From NCBI GenBank assembly GCA_963691705.1, contig OY829542.1, positions 2,797,688 through 2,861,687 of the forward strand: a DNA stretch of 64,000 bases. The letters are read 5' to 3'. The position numbers and the translations under genes are program-made. The first letter of the stretch is position 1; every line of letters begins with the position of its first letter. Below the pieces are notes generated by a model. It was given only the letters and a program-made list of their open reading frames with translations, was not told the DNA's origin and did no database searches. The stretch comes from Viola odorata. Its lineage: Eukaryota > Streptophyta > Magnoliopsida > Malpighiales > Violaceae. Below are positions 38,646 through 48,904 of this stretch, one piece after another.

Positions 38646-41600
38646 ATTGATGCTGGCTGATCAAGAAGCATCAATTTGCCACTAAGAAGCTGATGTCGTT
38701 GTCTTGTAAGAGACTTGGTAAACACATCAGCAATTTGCGAAGCGGTAGGAACATGCGGAAGAGAGATGACATGATTAGTATAAGCTTCTCGAATAGAGTG
38801 ACAATCGACCTCAATATGTTTGGTACGCTTATGGAAGACTGGATTAGTAGCTATTTGAATAGCACTGGTATTATCGGCATGAAGAGGAGTAGGAGCAGAT
38901 TGAGGGAATCCAAGTTCCGCCAATAAACCTCGGAGCCAAGTAATCTCAGAACATGCAGCGGACATAGCACGATATTCAGATTCAGTCGAAGATTTGGAGA
39001 CCCGTTCCTGTTTCTTACTCTTCCAGGATATCAATGAATTTCCAAGAAACATACACCAACCGGTGATAGAACGGCGAGTGTTTGGACAACCAGCCCAATC
39101 CGCATCACTGTAAGCACTGAGTTGCATAGATGAGCCAGCAGGAAAGAATAAACCACGAGATGGGGTTCCCAAAAGATATCGAATGATGCGTCGAACTGCA
39201 ACCAAGTGATGATGTCGTGGAGAATGTAAGAATTGACTAACCTGCTGGACAGCGAAGGAAATATCAGGTCTTGTAATAGTCAAGTAGTTTAGGCTGCCTA
39301 CTAATTGTCTATATAGAGAGGGATCATGAAGTAGTTCGCCTTCATCGACATGATACTTGACATTCATTTCAAGCGGAGTGTCAACTGAGGAGGATTCCTG
39401 AAGACCAGACAAAGAGACTAAATCTTGAGTATATTTGTGCTGATGTAAAAATATACCAGCAGAGTTTGAGTGAACTTCCAATCCCAAGAAGTATTTAAGC
39501 TGACCAAGATCTTTCATATGAAAGGAAGCATGGAGATGATGTTGTAATTGAGTAATCAATAAAGAATCTGTCCCTGTGATAACAATATCATCTACATATA
39601 CCAAGAGAAGAACAATCCCAGTTGAAGTTTTATGAAGGAATAAGGAAGAGTCATAAGAACTTTGGACAAACTGAAATGCAATTAAAGTGGAACGGAACTT
39701 CTCAAACCATGCACGGGGAGCTTGTTTTAAACCATACAAGGAGCGTTTCAACTTACAAACTTCAGAAGTATGAGAAGAAAACAGACCCGGAGGCGGCATC
39801 ATATATATATTCTCTTTGAGATCACCATGAAGAAATGCATTTTTGACTTCCATCTGTTGAAGTGGCCAACCTCGGGAAGCTGCAATAGCGAGTACTGTGC
39901 GTACAGTAGTCATTTTAGCCACTGGGGCATAGGTCTCCTCATAATCCACCCCATACTCTTGTAGATTACCAAGAGCAACCAACCTGGCTTTATAACGCTC
40001 AAGACTCCCATCTGACCGGAGTTTCAGTGAGTAAACCCACTTACACCCAATAGGTTTGACCGCTGGTGGGCACGGAACAATGTCCCAAGTGTGATTATCT
40101 TGAAGAGCACTAAGCTCTTCTTGCATTGCTTGTTGCCAACATGCATGCTTAGTTGCCTGAGAATAACAAGCGGGAACCGAAATAGAGGATAATATCGCAC
40201 TAAATGAGGTCTGTAAAGGATCATACCGAGGAGGAGGACGTGAGACCCGTGTAGAACTTCGCAAAGTTGGTAGAACAGGAGGAATTGGATGATCTAAGAC
40301 AGAATCAGACCGTGGTGCGGGGACAGGAACAGGTTGTGAGTCTGAAACCTGATCAGATTGTGGAAGGGGCCGTGGTCGTCGGTCATATACACAACCCGGT
40401 TTGAACCTGCCAGAAGAAGAATCCAAATCCAATGCACCAAAGCTAGGAAGAAGTGCAACATCATCAAAGGACTGATCACTAGTAGGAAAGAAAGACTGAC
40501 TTTCAAAGAAGACAACATTGCGTGAAATACGAAGCTTCTTAGAAGAAGAATCATAGCAAAGAAAGCCTTTATGGTGAGTACTGTATCCCATAAATGCACA
40601 CTTGACAGATTGAGCAGCAAGCTTATGACGTTCATGAGCAGGTAAATGAACAAAACAGACGCAACCAAAGGTGTGCATGTGCTCATAATGTGGATGATTG
40701 TGATATAAACGAAAATAAGGAGACTCAAAATTTAAAGTTTGAGAAGGCAATCTGTTGATAAGGTACACTGCAGTAGATAAGGCTTCAACCCAAAACTGAG
40801 ATGGAACAGAAGATTCAAGTAACAAAGTACGGGTGACATCTAAAAGATGACGATTTTTCCGCTCTGCCACACCATTTTGCTGTGGCGTATATGGACAAGA
40901 GCGTTGTGAGAGAATACCTTTAGTACGTAAAAAATCATGGAAAGCAGTAGCCATGTATTCTCCACCAGAATCAGAACGAAGGACTTTAATAACAGCTGAA
41001 AACTGAATTTCTATCAATGCAACGAAAGACTTGAATATGGAAAAGACCTCGGATTTGGAGCGAAGGAAGTAAATCCAAGTGAATCGGCTGTAGTCATCAA
41101 TGAACGTCACAAAGTATCTGTAATGTGCATGAGAAATAACAGGGGATATTCCCCACACGTCGCTATGAATTATATCAAATGATTTAGTTGCACGACTACC
41201 AGCAATAGGAAATGGAAGAACTTTGCTCTTTCCCAATTTACAAGTTTCACAATGAAAGGGAAGACTTGAAAATTGACTTTTATTGCCTAACAGACCAGAG
41301 TTGAACAGACAAGACAAGACATTAGAGTTTGGATGGCCCAAACGTTTGTGCCACAACTCATTCTTATTGACAACAACAGAACAAGCTAAGGAAATAGAAC
41401 GAGGAATAGAAACATTCAGAGGAAACAGACGTCCGACCTTAGGCCCCTTCGCGATCATTGTCCCCGATACCTGGTCCTGCACAGAACAACCATCACGAGA
41501 GAAATGGACATCATAGTTATTATCTACTAACTGACCGACCGAAAGAAGGTTATCGGAGAGACCAGGTGCGAGATAAGTATTACGAAAAATTGGAGTAATA

Positions 41601-42721
41601 TCACCAATAGCAGTAATGGGCAAATGATTTCCATTAGCAACCTGAATCTGATCTGAACCATGATAGGGACGAATATTTTTCAGCAAATCTGTTGAACCAG
41701 TCATGTGATTGGATGCTGCAGAATCAACAAGCCAAGACTTAGATGGAGTATGAGCATTACCTTGAAGATTCATGGCTGATAGGGCTGAAACAATCATCTG
41801 TTGCACCATAGCAGGAGTGATAACAGCAGCCTGTGGATCTGTAGATGGAGCTGAGGGCCCACTGTGCACCTGATCAGTAGAATAATGTCCAACAGTGGCT
41901 TGAAAGGCAGTGGTTTGGCGATTTTGAGGACGAATTGAACATTCTCTAATAATGTGCCCTTGCTTTTTGCAATAATTGCAAAATTTCTTGGCACAGTTCT
42001 TAGCAATATGCCCATATTCCTTGCAACTAAAACACTGAACTTTACTCATAGGTTTGCCCCTACCCTGCGCTGCAAATGCCATGTGAGTTGTAGGTAATTG
42101 CTCCTGCGCAAGAGTGACTTGGGTAAGAAGACGTTGTTCCTCACGAATCAGTTCACTAAAACACTCATCCAAGGAAGGAGGAGGAAGGCGATGCATGAGA
42201 TTAGAACGAGTGTTTTCAAAATCAGGCCGGAGCTTCATTAAGAACTGATCACGCTTGCTGACTTCATGAACAACCAATACATGAGTAAGAGAATTAATAG
42301 GCACATTAGCATAGACTATATTAGAAAATTCAGCCCATAAATTCTGAAAGCCAGAATAATATTCTTGGACAGATAAACTCCCCTGAGAATAATTGGCAAT
42401 GTCATGCTCCAATTGAAACCTCCTTGCCGCATTTGTTTGATTATAGAACTTCTTTAAATAATCCCACATACCTTTAGCAGTGTTGTATGGAAGCAGATTA
42501 AGAACCAACCTAGGCTCACAGGATGCTAGAATCCAAGACATCACCCTAGCGTCCTTGATCTTCCACTGGACCAATTGGGTAGCATCTGTTGGAGCTGGAA
42601 CAGTGCCATCAACATGTCCCCATAATTCCTTTCCAGTAACATATAATCGAAATTGAAATTCCCAAGTCAAGTAATTTTTTCCAGTAAGCTTAACACAAAA
42701 TTCAGACCTATCATTGTCCAT
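38642..42721 (-). CDS. Copia Gag-Pol polyprotein, uninterrupted
   Basis: 1,359 codons from the ATG at 42721. This start is preferred because MDNDRSEF begins the Gag-like domain; an upstream extension of the frame to 42922 runs back into the leader and primer site. Approximate residue positions: Gag core 1-220; two CCHC zinc knuckles about 228-265 (CFSCKEYGHIAKNC, then CNYCKKQGHIIREC); aspartic protease near 330 (WLVDSAASNHM); integrase HHCC near 454 (ELWHKRLGHP) and DDE catalytic Asp/Asp/Glu near 542, 582 and 619; reverse transcriptase YVDDIVITG near 1042; RNase H YSDADWAGC near 1205 and TESEYRA near 1248. No stop or frameshift is visible, so it may be competent. The protease site reads DSAA where DSGA/DTGA is commoner. 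Confidence 0.95.
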   Translation of the reverse strand: MDNDRSEFCVKLTGKNYLTWEFQFRLYVTGKELWGHVDGTVPAPTDATQLVQWKIKDARVMSWILASCEPRLVLNLLPYNTAKGMWDYLKKFYNQTNAARRFQLEHDIANYSQGSLSVQEYYSGFQNLWAEFSNIVYANVPINSLTHVLVVHEVSKRDQFLMKLRPDFENTRSNLMHRLPPPSLDECFSELIREEQRLLTQVTLAQEQLPTTHMAFAAQGRGKPMSKVQCFSCKEYGHIAKNCAKKFCNYCKKQGHIIRECSIRPQNRQTTAFQATVGHYSTDQVHSGPSAPSTDPQAAVITPAMVQQMIVSALSAMNLQGNAHTPSKSWLVDSAASNHMTGSTDLLKNIRPYHGSDQIQVANGNHLPITAIGDITPIFRNTYLAPGLSDNLLSVGQLVDNNYDVHFSRDGCSVQDQVSGTMIAKGPKVGRLFPLNVSIPRSISLACSVVVNKNELWHKRLGHPNSNVLSCLFNSGLLGNKSQFSSLPFHCETCKLGKSKVLPFPIAGSRATKSFDIIHSDVWGISPVISHAHYRYFVTFIDDYSRFTWIYFLRSKSEVFSIFKSFVALIEIQFSAVIKVLRSDSGGEYMATAFHDFLRTKGILSQRSCPYTPQQNGVAERKNRHLLDVTRTLLLESSVPSQFWVEALSTAVYLINRLPSQTLNFESPYFRLYHNHPHYEHMHTFGCVCFVHLPAHERHKLAAQSVKCAFMGYSTHHKGFLCYDSSSKKLRISRNVVFFESQSFFPTSDQSFDDVALLPSFGALDLDSSSGRFKPGCVYDRRPRPLPQSDQVSDSQPVPVPAPRSDSVLDHPIPPVLPTLRSSTRVSRPPPRYDPLQTSFSAILSSISVPACYSQATKHACWQQAMQEELSALQDNHTWDIVPCPPAVKPIGCKWVYSLKLRSDGSLERYKARLVALGNLQEYGVDYEETYAPVAKMTTVRTVLAIAASRGWPLQQMEVKNAFLHGDLKENIYMMPPPGLFSSHTSEVCKLKRSLYGLKQAPRAWFEKFRSTLIAFQFVQSSYDSSLFLHKTSTGIVLLLVYVDDIVITGTDSLLITQLQHHLHASFHMKDLGQLKYFLGLEVHSNSAGIFLHQHKYTQDLVSLSGLQESSSVDTPLEMNVKYHVDEGELLHDPSLYRQLVGSLNYLTITRPDISFAVQQVSQFLHSPRHHHLVAVRRIIRYLLGTPSRGLFFPAGSSMQLSAYSDADWAGCPNTRRSITGWCMFLGNSLISWKSKKQERVSKSSTESEYRAMSAACSEITWLRGLLAELGFPQSAPTPLHADNTSAIQIATNPVFHKRTKHIEVDCHSIREAYTNHVISLPHVPTASQIADVFTKSLTRQRHQLLSGKLMLLDQPASI

Positions 42722-42918
42722 TGCTTGGAGGAGAAACAAGTAACAAATACCGATGAGAAGCCAAGAAGACAGAAAGATTACCAAGATATCTGAGTGGCCT
42801 TTCCAACCCAACTTGAACAGCAGCCACAAATAATTGCCCAGAAAACAGCTACAACAACAAAGAGAAACTCGCAAATGGCTCCAAAAAAATATAACAACAC
42901 CAAAAAAAAATTTAAAGA

Positions 42919-42934
42919 CCAAGCTCCGCTACCA
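42919..42934 (-). other. Primer-binding site of the copia element
   Basis: TGGTAGCGGAGCTTGG begins immediately after the 5' LTR on the - strand. Its first 12 bases match the plant initiator-Met tRNA primer site TGGTATCAGAGC at 10 positions. That tRNA is the usual copia primer. Confidence 0.75.
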
Positions 42935-43154
42935 TGATAAACAAGAGAGACAGATTTGATTGACTAGCTCAATGCCTTTTCCCTTTCTCATTCTTTGAAT
43001 AAATAGATAAGTAGACAATAATTACATGCTAATTTACAGTGATTTCCTATGATTCTAAGGCTGATATCTCGCAACTAATAACTATGCAATTTAATTATAA
43101 AAAGTATAAATATATATTGTAACTGTTAAGTCAATGGTTCTATATATGGTAACA
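42935..43154 (-). repeat. 5' LTR of the copia element
   Basis: 220 bp with the same TG...CA ends as the 3' LTR and followed on its right by the ACCAA target duplication. Being the 5' LTR it should carry the element's promoter. Confidence 0.95.
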
Positions 43155-44239
43155 ACCAACACTGCAAAATCCGCCAGTGCTTGTTCAGCCGTTAAGTATG
43201 ACAATGTAGTAGCATTCTTATACGCCTCCTCCATACTTCCGTACGGCATTGACTCTCCATAGTAACGATGCTACAATAGAACAAGCCCATGTGTCAATTA
43301 ATATCATCAGAATCATCAACAACGAATGCGATATGAAGGAGTGTTGCGTTTTTTTACCTCCGGGAAAAGGAGGAGGGCGCCGAAACGAGGAGCGATGTCC
43401 CAGATGAAGCCGGAATTGACGGCGAACCATTCAATGTCGCCTTCGTTGCCGCAGTAGAGGAAGATGGGTCCCTGTTGGGTGGGGCCCGCCCAATGATCGG
43501 CGTTGATGAGGTAGCGTTGGGGGAAACTGGGGAGATTGGAGAAGCTGAAGTGGTCGAGCTGCTGGTAGAAGTAGCGAGTCTCGTAGCGGTACTGTTGCTG
43601 GAGGAAATGGGGTTTGATTTGGTGCGACTGTTTACGGGGGAAGCGTGGACCGAGCAGTTGTGATGCGAGTGATGGGAAAGGTGGAGTGAAGATGGTGGCG
43701 ACGATGATGATGAGGAGGAGGAGGATTGCCATTTTAAGCGGGGTTTTCATTTTTTCAGTGTTGGAGAAACACTGAGAAATGTAGTGGAAAGTAAAAGAGT
43801 CGCGGTATCTGGTGGGTAGTGTCCTTTGTTCTGCATTTGTCAACCGAATTGTTCTTTATGGATATAACTGTATCAACAACTTATGTAGCAATTAGTTGAA
43901 ACTAATCAGTTGAAATGGAGCGGTTAAGATTGCGGCACACTAAATATTCTAACAATATCCCAACTCACGAGTTAAATTAATTATTTTTAATTTTCAATTT
44001 AAAAAATATTTAGATAAAGAAATCTCCGGAAGCAAACTCGCCTTTTATTTCTGCTAATTATCATTAATGTCATTTCATATTTTCCTTAAAGAAATAAATA
44101 ACTAACTTATGTGCTTTGTTGATGTTTTTAGCCGTGGAAAAATAGTACCCTAAACAAAAAGAAAATGGTTTTACTTACAAATAAATTTTATAATTTTCTA
44201 AACTAAGGTGGTAATATATATTTATTTTAAAATTATATT

Positions 44240-44330
44240 ATTAATTATTATTATTATATTAAAAATCAAACTCATGATTTTATGTCATAAATATAATATA
44301 TACTAACCAGTTGAACTATAACCCTATGTG
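44240..44330 (-). mobile_element. Degenerate tRNA-derived SINE-like copy (SINE C)
   Basis: On the - strand, A-box-like ATAGTTCAACTGGTTAG (about 44303-44320) is followed about 45 bases later by a weak B-box-like GAGTTTGATTTT (about 44262-44273), then an AT-rich tail. The layout matches the copies at 4163 and 24217, but the B box has decayed. Confidence 0.4.
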
Positions 44331-44806
44331 CAAGGTGGTAAAATTTTAATGGTTTCTATCAAGTGAATAAAAATATACTATTTAAACTACACATTATCAG
44401 TTAATACGAGTTTTTTTAGAATTTATTAGTGGTGTATAATAAAATTACTCCAAACTAAAATGTTAAACAAAAAGGTGAAGTTTAACTAATTATAAAAACA
44501 TTCTTATAACTAAAAAAATAAATAATAGAAACAACTTTTCTCTTGAAGTTCTACAAAATATGAAAATAAATTTTAAAATGCTTTACATACTAATAAATTT
44601 TATATACTAATTTTTCATATTTTGACACAAGAATTTGTTAGTATGTATATCAAAGAAAATAGAAACTCTTTACAAAAAGAAAAAAAGAAGAAAGAATCTG
44701 AAGCTACACTATGAAAGATGGAGATGGGCCTTGTCCTATCGATTGGGTGGGCCAGTAAACAATGGGTTGCTATATAGGCAGCGTCCATGAATATAGAAAA
44801 CCAAAA

Positions 44807-44899
44807 ACAAACCGTAAGTTGAGATGCAAGCCCAAGAAAATAAAACAAAAAAGAGACGAGAAAAAGAGGCAACCTATTGCATCTCAACTTACGGTTTGT
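44807..44899. repeat. 23-bp perfect inverted repeat (hairpin)
   Basis: Arms 44807-44829 and 44877-44899 are exact reverse complements (core CCGTAAGTTGAGATGCAA), separated by a 47-base A-rich loop. No known miRNA sequence was recognised in the arms. Confidence 0.8.
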
Positions 44900-45477
44900 A
44901 TTTTGCTGAGTTGTGCTATGTGCTAATTGCTAGATGGTTAAGGAGCAGGTGCACGGAAATAATTTACCAGAAATCTAAAACTGCTTCCTGTGGAGTAATT
45001 ATGGCACGTCAGTGGCAGTGATGTCGAGTGCAGTGGGGCAAAATGCCGGCTGTGCACGGCGGCTTGTGAGAGATCGTGTGTGGGGATGTGATGGGGTCGC
45101 TGAATAAGGGGTGGAGCTGGACGGAATGGGGGAACAGGACGATGAAGTTGTGCGACGCGAGTGGCGGATGGGAGAGTGCGTGGGAGGAGGTTTTTGACGG
45201 GCGGCCGGGAGGAGCTTGCAGCGGTGGGGAAGAGTGTTTTTAAAATTAAATAATGTGGTAAAAAAATTAAATAATAAACGGACAAACGGGAATCCGTCGG
45301 GTTTGTTTCGTCTGTCCGTGTATATAGTGGGACGAGTCTGACCCAGCCCATTTATTAAATGAGATAAAAAATATTGTCCATATCCCATCTAAACTTGGAC
45401 GGACGGGTCGGATATATGGACGGTGTCCATAATGCCACCCTTAAATATACTAGCAATCTGCATTTAATTGTAATTTT

Positions 45478-45660
45478 TTTACGAATACGTGAACTAAATT
45501 ATTTTTTTACAGGGTTTGATTTGAATCATTTTACGAATACAGAGACTAAATTATTTTTTTATGAGTTTAATTGAAATTCTTTTATGAATGTAGAGACTAA
45601 ATTAATTATAGTGGGGTTTGATTGAAAATATTTTACGAATATATGAATTAAATTAATTAT
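45478..45660. repeat. Minisatellite, about 51-52 bp x 3.5
   Basis: Units begin TTTACGAATA (45478), TTTACGAATA (45530), TTTATGAATG (45581) and TTTACGAATA (45632). Each continues with a GARACTAAATTA-like block and GGGTTTGATTGAAA or a variant. Units differ by several bases each. Confidence 0.8.
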
Positions 45661-48648
45661 AAATAAATATTCAGAAAAATATAACTAGCTAGCTAGAGTA
45701 ATAAATTGCAACAACTTGAACATTTTATATACAAATACTTAGGAATATATAAGTTGAAAACTTAGTTGGAATAAATAATCTAGTGAAACGTACCGACAGC
45801 AAAATAAATTAATTGCATGTCTGCACAAGGAACAAAGAATATTCAAACATACATGAACTATATATGAAATTATAAGTTGATAAAATTAATAGAAATAAAT
45901 TATCAAGGAACATTATTCTTCCCCCTTTGACACAAAAGAAGAAGAAGAATGAAATCTTATTGTTAATATAGTAAATATGATTTGTATCCCTATATTTCAG
46001 TCTACAGTAAATATGAATCCCTGTAATCTAGTTTAGTTTCCATACATGATATTATAGCCGTTGTAATCCCATTTCGAGTACTTTTTTGCAACGATTGTAC
46101 GTTATTTTTCTCTATGAGCTATCTACGTATTTAGAATTGAGCTAAATTTAAATTATCTCGATATTTTGTAGTAGAAGAAAGTAATCTAAATCTTAATTAT
46201 ACATTACTAATTACTCCACTGCATGATTGCTGTTTGACCACATAGACATCATTAATCTAACATGCGGGTGAATATATACTCCTGTCTTTTGATATAAATA
46301 AAATAGAAATAACTTTGTCGATGGAAAGAATTTTCTTTTTTCTTTTCCGAATTTTGGATGATGAAATATATATACAATGCATTTTTAGGGCATATATGCT
46401 CTTGAATCTTACTACCTAGTAGGCTAGTAGTGAACACTAATAATTAATTAAAGCTCACCTTACGTTTTTCAAATTTTTTTATTTTTTTATCATTTACTTT
46501 CTTTCTAATTCCAAACTCATTTCATTATCGCGAAGGGAATTAACATTCTGGATAATAAGGGAATTAATTGATTGTTGGTAGTGATTCAACACTCGACTTT
46601 TTTTTTGTTAAGAGACGCTTATTCAATTTTTATACATAACAAAAAAAATTCTTTTATAATTTATTATGGTTCAATTAAACACATGACCATGTGGCTAAGA
46701 CGTGCACACACAATGTACGAGCATGTTCATCACAACCAAACAATGCCTTACGTTCCTAAGCTATAAGTTGTCTCATACCATCTTTCTACTCATAAAGTAT
46801 AGGAATGCCTTTTACCCAATTTGTTGAGTTTTGGCTGGCAATTATATAGCCCAAATATTACAAAAGTTCAAGCTTGTGTTAACGGAGGCGCGTGTGGGTT
46901 TTTAAGGTTTAGGGATCGTAAAATCAGAATAAGTTACATGCTATGAAGTAATGGACTGTGGGTGCGCGGTACATAACGAGTATTTAAACCCAAAATTAGG
47001 ATTTTTTGTACAATTGATTTTTTCTACCCAATTTTCATTACATTGTAATATTGCATCCCCTTCTTTCTATTCTCTTTTACTTTCAATTGCACGATTTTTA
47101 CTGTATGAGTTGATTCATATTGATAATTTTTTTCTTTTTGGTTAGATGACAAATTATTGCCCCAACTTTATGCCACAAACAAACACAGGCACCAGTCAGC
47201 AACAACGTTCAACCGTTATGCTCCTTAGCCCAACTTTTCTCGATATGAAGTCCCACTTAGAGAAAATATATTTATCCTTGGCTGCTCTCTCTCTTTCAAT
47301 AACTCTTGTCCAAATGCCAAAATGATTCCCCACTTCTCCTCCTCCTCCTCAAATTCAACCATTTCTCCTTGGAGAGAATTGAACTTTTTGAGCGTCTTTT
47401 TATCAACGATGCCACTTGATTTTACACTTTCCATACCTTTGACGGTAATATTCTGTGTGCCCTTTTTAAGATAACCGGCGCATATATACATATTTTCACG
47501 ACACAATTGAGACAGCAGCGCCTCAAAATTAGACTTTGTGATTATATGTCAACAATGTCAATTGTTTTTATATATATAATGTGATATTTCGGATTTTTTT
47601 CCGAGTTAAATTAATATATATTTTATTATATTAAAACTTGAAGATCAATAAAAATGCTATTTCAAAATTTTAAAGTAATTATTATTCTGAAACTCGAATA
47701 TAAAATTTTAGAATGACAATAAATCATAAACTAACTATGACCCAATTAATTAAAAGGTATCTTCCTCCCACTTAATTTTTTTTATCGCCGTATATGCCAA
47801 CGGAAAAATAGTCAGAGAAAAAAAAAAGTAGATGCCAAGTCCTAATGTGCACGGGTTTCGGCCGTATGATCGAATCATAACCTATTGGACTCGGTAGGTT
47901 CGATTCTTTTTGTATTAGCAACTAGTCCAGGTAGAGAGAAAAAAATTGAGGATATAGACTGTTTTTTTTAAAAATCGCATAGTATTACATAAGTTTTTTT
48001 AAAATATATTTTATATTTATTTATATTCTAATATAAAAATTGACACATATAGAATATTTAGAAACCATCTTAGAAAATTATAAAAATTAGTAAAATATAT
48101 TTAGGAAGTTTTAATTTATTTGATTCTATTACAAAATTAACTTGAATTTTAAATCATTATTAAAATCCAATTAAATTTTCGAGATCAAATATAAAACTTT
48201 TAGATGAGTATACGTAAGATTAATTTAAAATTTCAAACATTTAAGAACTATAATAAAAAATAAAAAATAAATGGAGGGGAAAATATAATTTTTTTTGTTA
48301 ATTAAATATGATTAATCAAAAAGTATAAAATTAGTTTTCCTGTGAATACGCGTACGTGTCATCTGAAAATTTAACACATGTACGAATGGAAATATGTCAG
48401 GTACACTACTAAAATTATCAGATCAAGATAAAATAATAAATACGAATTAGCATAAAAAATCCAGTACATTAAATAAATAAATTATAATTATATTTTCCTT
48501 GCGTGTGCTGTGGGCCTGTGGCCCAGGACAAGGAGATGGATTAATTTGGACAATGGCGGACAGGACACGTTGACAAATTGAGTCAAAGTCGATTTCATTA
48601 TCATTTTTGGAGTTGGTTGGACCAAAGTCTACTAGAAACAACTACGCA

Positions 48649-48904
48649 CTCCGTCCTTTAATAACAGACGTTTTAGGATACTAGAAAAGCATAAGACAAT
48701 AATCTTTAATCTTATTTTATTCCACATTGTTTCATTTTTACTTCTAATTTCTACTCAAATTACCATACCATCATCAAATTGGATTGATTCAAAGAATTTT
48801 TTTGTCATTTGCACAAAATATATGCTTTGGTAAAGATAAAATAACAAATATTTCAAATAGTAGAAAAGCGTAGAAAAATATCAGTTATTAAAGGATAGAG
48901 GGAG
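48649..48904 (-). mobile_element. Stowaway MITE copy D, reversed
   Basis: 256 bp. The right end, reverse-complemented, is CTCCCTCTATCCTTTAATAA preceded by TA. The left end is CTCCGTCCTTTAATAACAG with one or two terminal bases lost. Interior blocks AATCTTTAATCTTATTTTAT and CACAAAATATATGCTTTGG are the reverse complement of copies A and B, so the element is inverted relative to them. Confidence 0.8.

Larger units (their letters stand above)
38415..43154 (-). mobile_element. Complete Ty1/copia LTR retrotransposon, 4,740 bp
   Basis: Two 220-bp LTRs (38415-38634 and 42935-43154) bound by TG...CA enclose a primer-binding site, one long polyprotein frame and a polypurine tract, all in - orientation. 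The 5-bp target duplication ACCAA is perfect (38410-38414 and 43155-43159). By my count the LTRs differ at 7 of 220 sites (3.2%). Domain order protease-integrase-RT-RNase H defines copia. The small size, short LTRs and single ORF resemble the Ale/Retrofit lineage, which is inference. The element sits inside a coding exon of the S28 carboxypeptidase gene, in the same transcriptional direction. Confidence 0.97.
34668..43750 (-). pseudogene. S28 serine carboxypeptidase (lysosomal Pro-X carboxypeptidase-like), broken
   Basis: Exons in transcript order: 43750-43358, 43270-43155 continued at 38409-38339, 37754-37621, 37539-37427, 37348-37225, 36820-36684, 36567-36412, 35596-35517, 35440-35391 and 34810-34668. 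Intact, it would encode about 508 residues, normal for the family. S28 enzymes cleave C-terminal residues after proline in vacuole, lysosome or apoplast. A hydrophobic signal peptide follows MKTPLK. The nucleophile motif GGSYGG is in exon 2, the Asp motif NGLLDPWSGGS in exon 8 and the His motif GAHHIDLR in exon 10. Two breaks are visible. A copia element splits exon 2 between codons for VL and VTDL. Exon 6 is 137 bases where both flanking phases demand a multiple of three, because bases are missing just after VDCF and the PHGLDGWNWQ block is thrown out of frame. All other exons are open. No function is expected from this copy. Confidence 0.93.
43751..48648. other. Gene-poor intergenic DNA
   Basis: Contains the upstream region of the broken carboxypeptidase gene, a SINE-like copy (44240-44330), a hairpin (44807-44899), a GC-richer unclassified stretch (44940-45440), a minisatellite (45478-45660), and otherwise AT-rich DNA. 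No gene is supported. A 93-codon - strand frame at 47225-47506 with an acidic EEEEE stretch resembles nothing I recognise. Confidence 0.5.

Noticed and set aside
38693..42015. Additional frames on both strands inside the copia polyprotein region
   Set aside because: All are shadows of the 1,359-codon polyprotein frame. No separate envelope or accessory gene is seen.
42722..42922. 67-codon N-terminal extension of the copia polyprotein
   Set aside because: It would start inside the primer-binding region and is hydrophobic and unlike Gag. The ATG at 42721 fits the Gag start.
47225..47506. 93-codon - strand frame with an acidic run
   Set aside because: No recognisable domain, no splice-linked neighbours and no promoter. 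It starts inside AT-rich intergenic DNA. Kept only as a remark.
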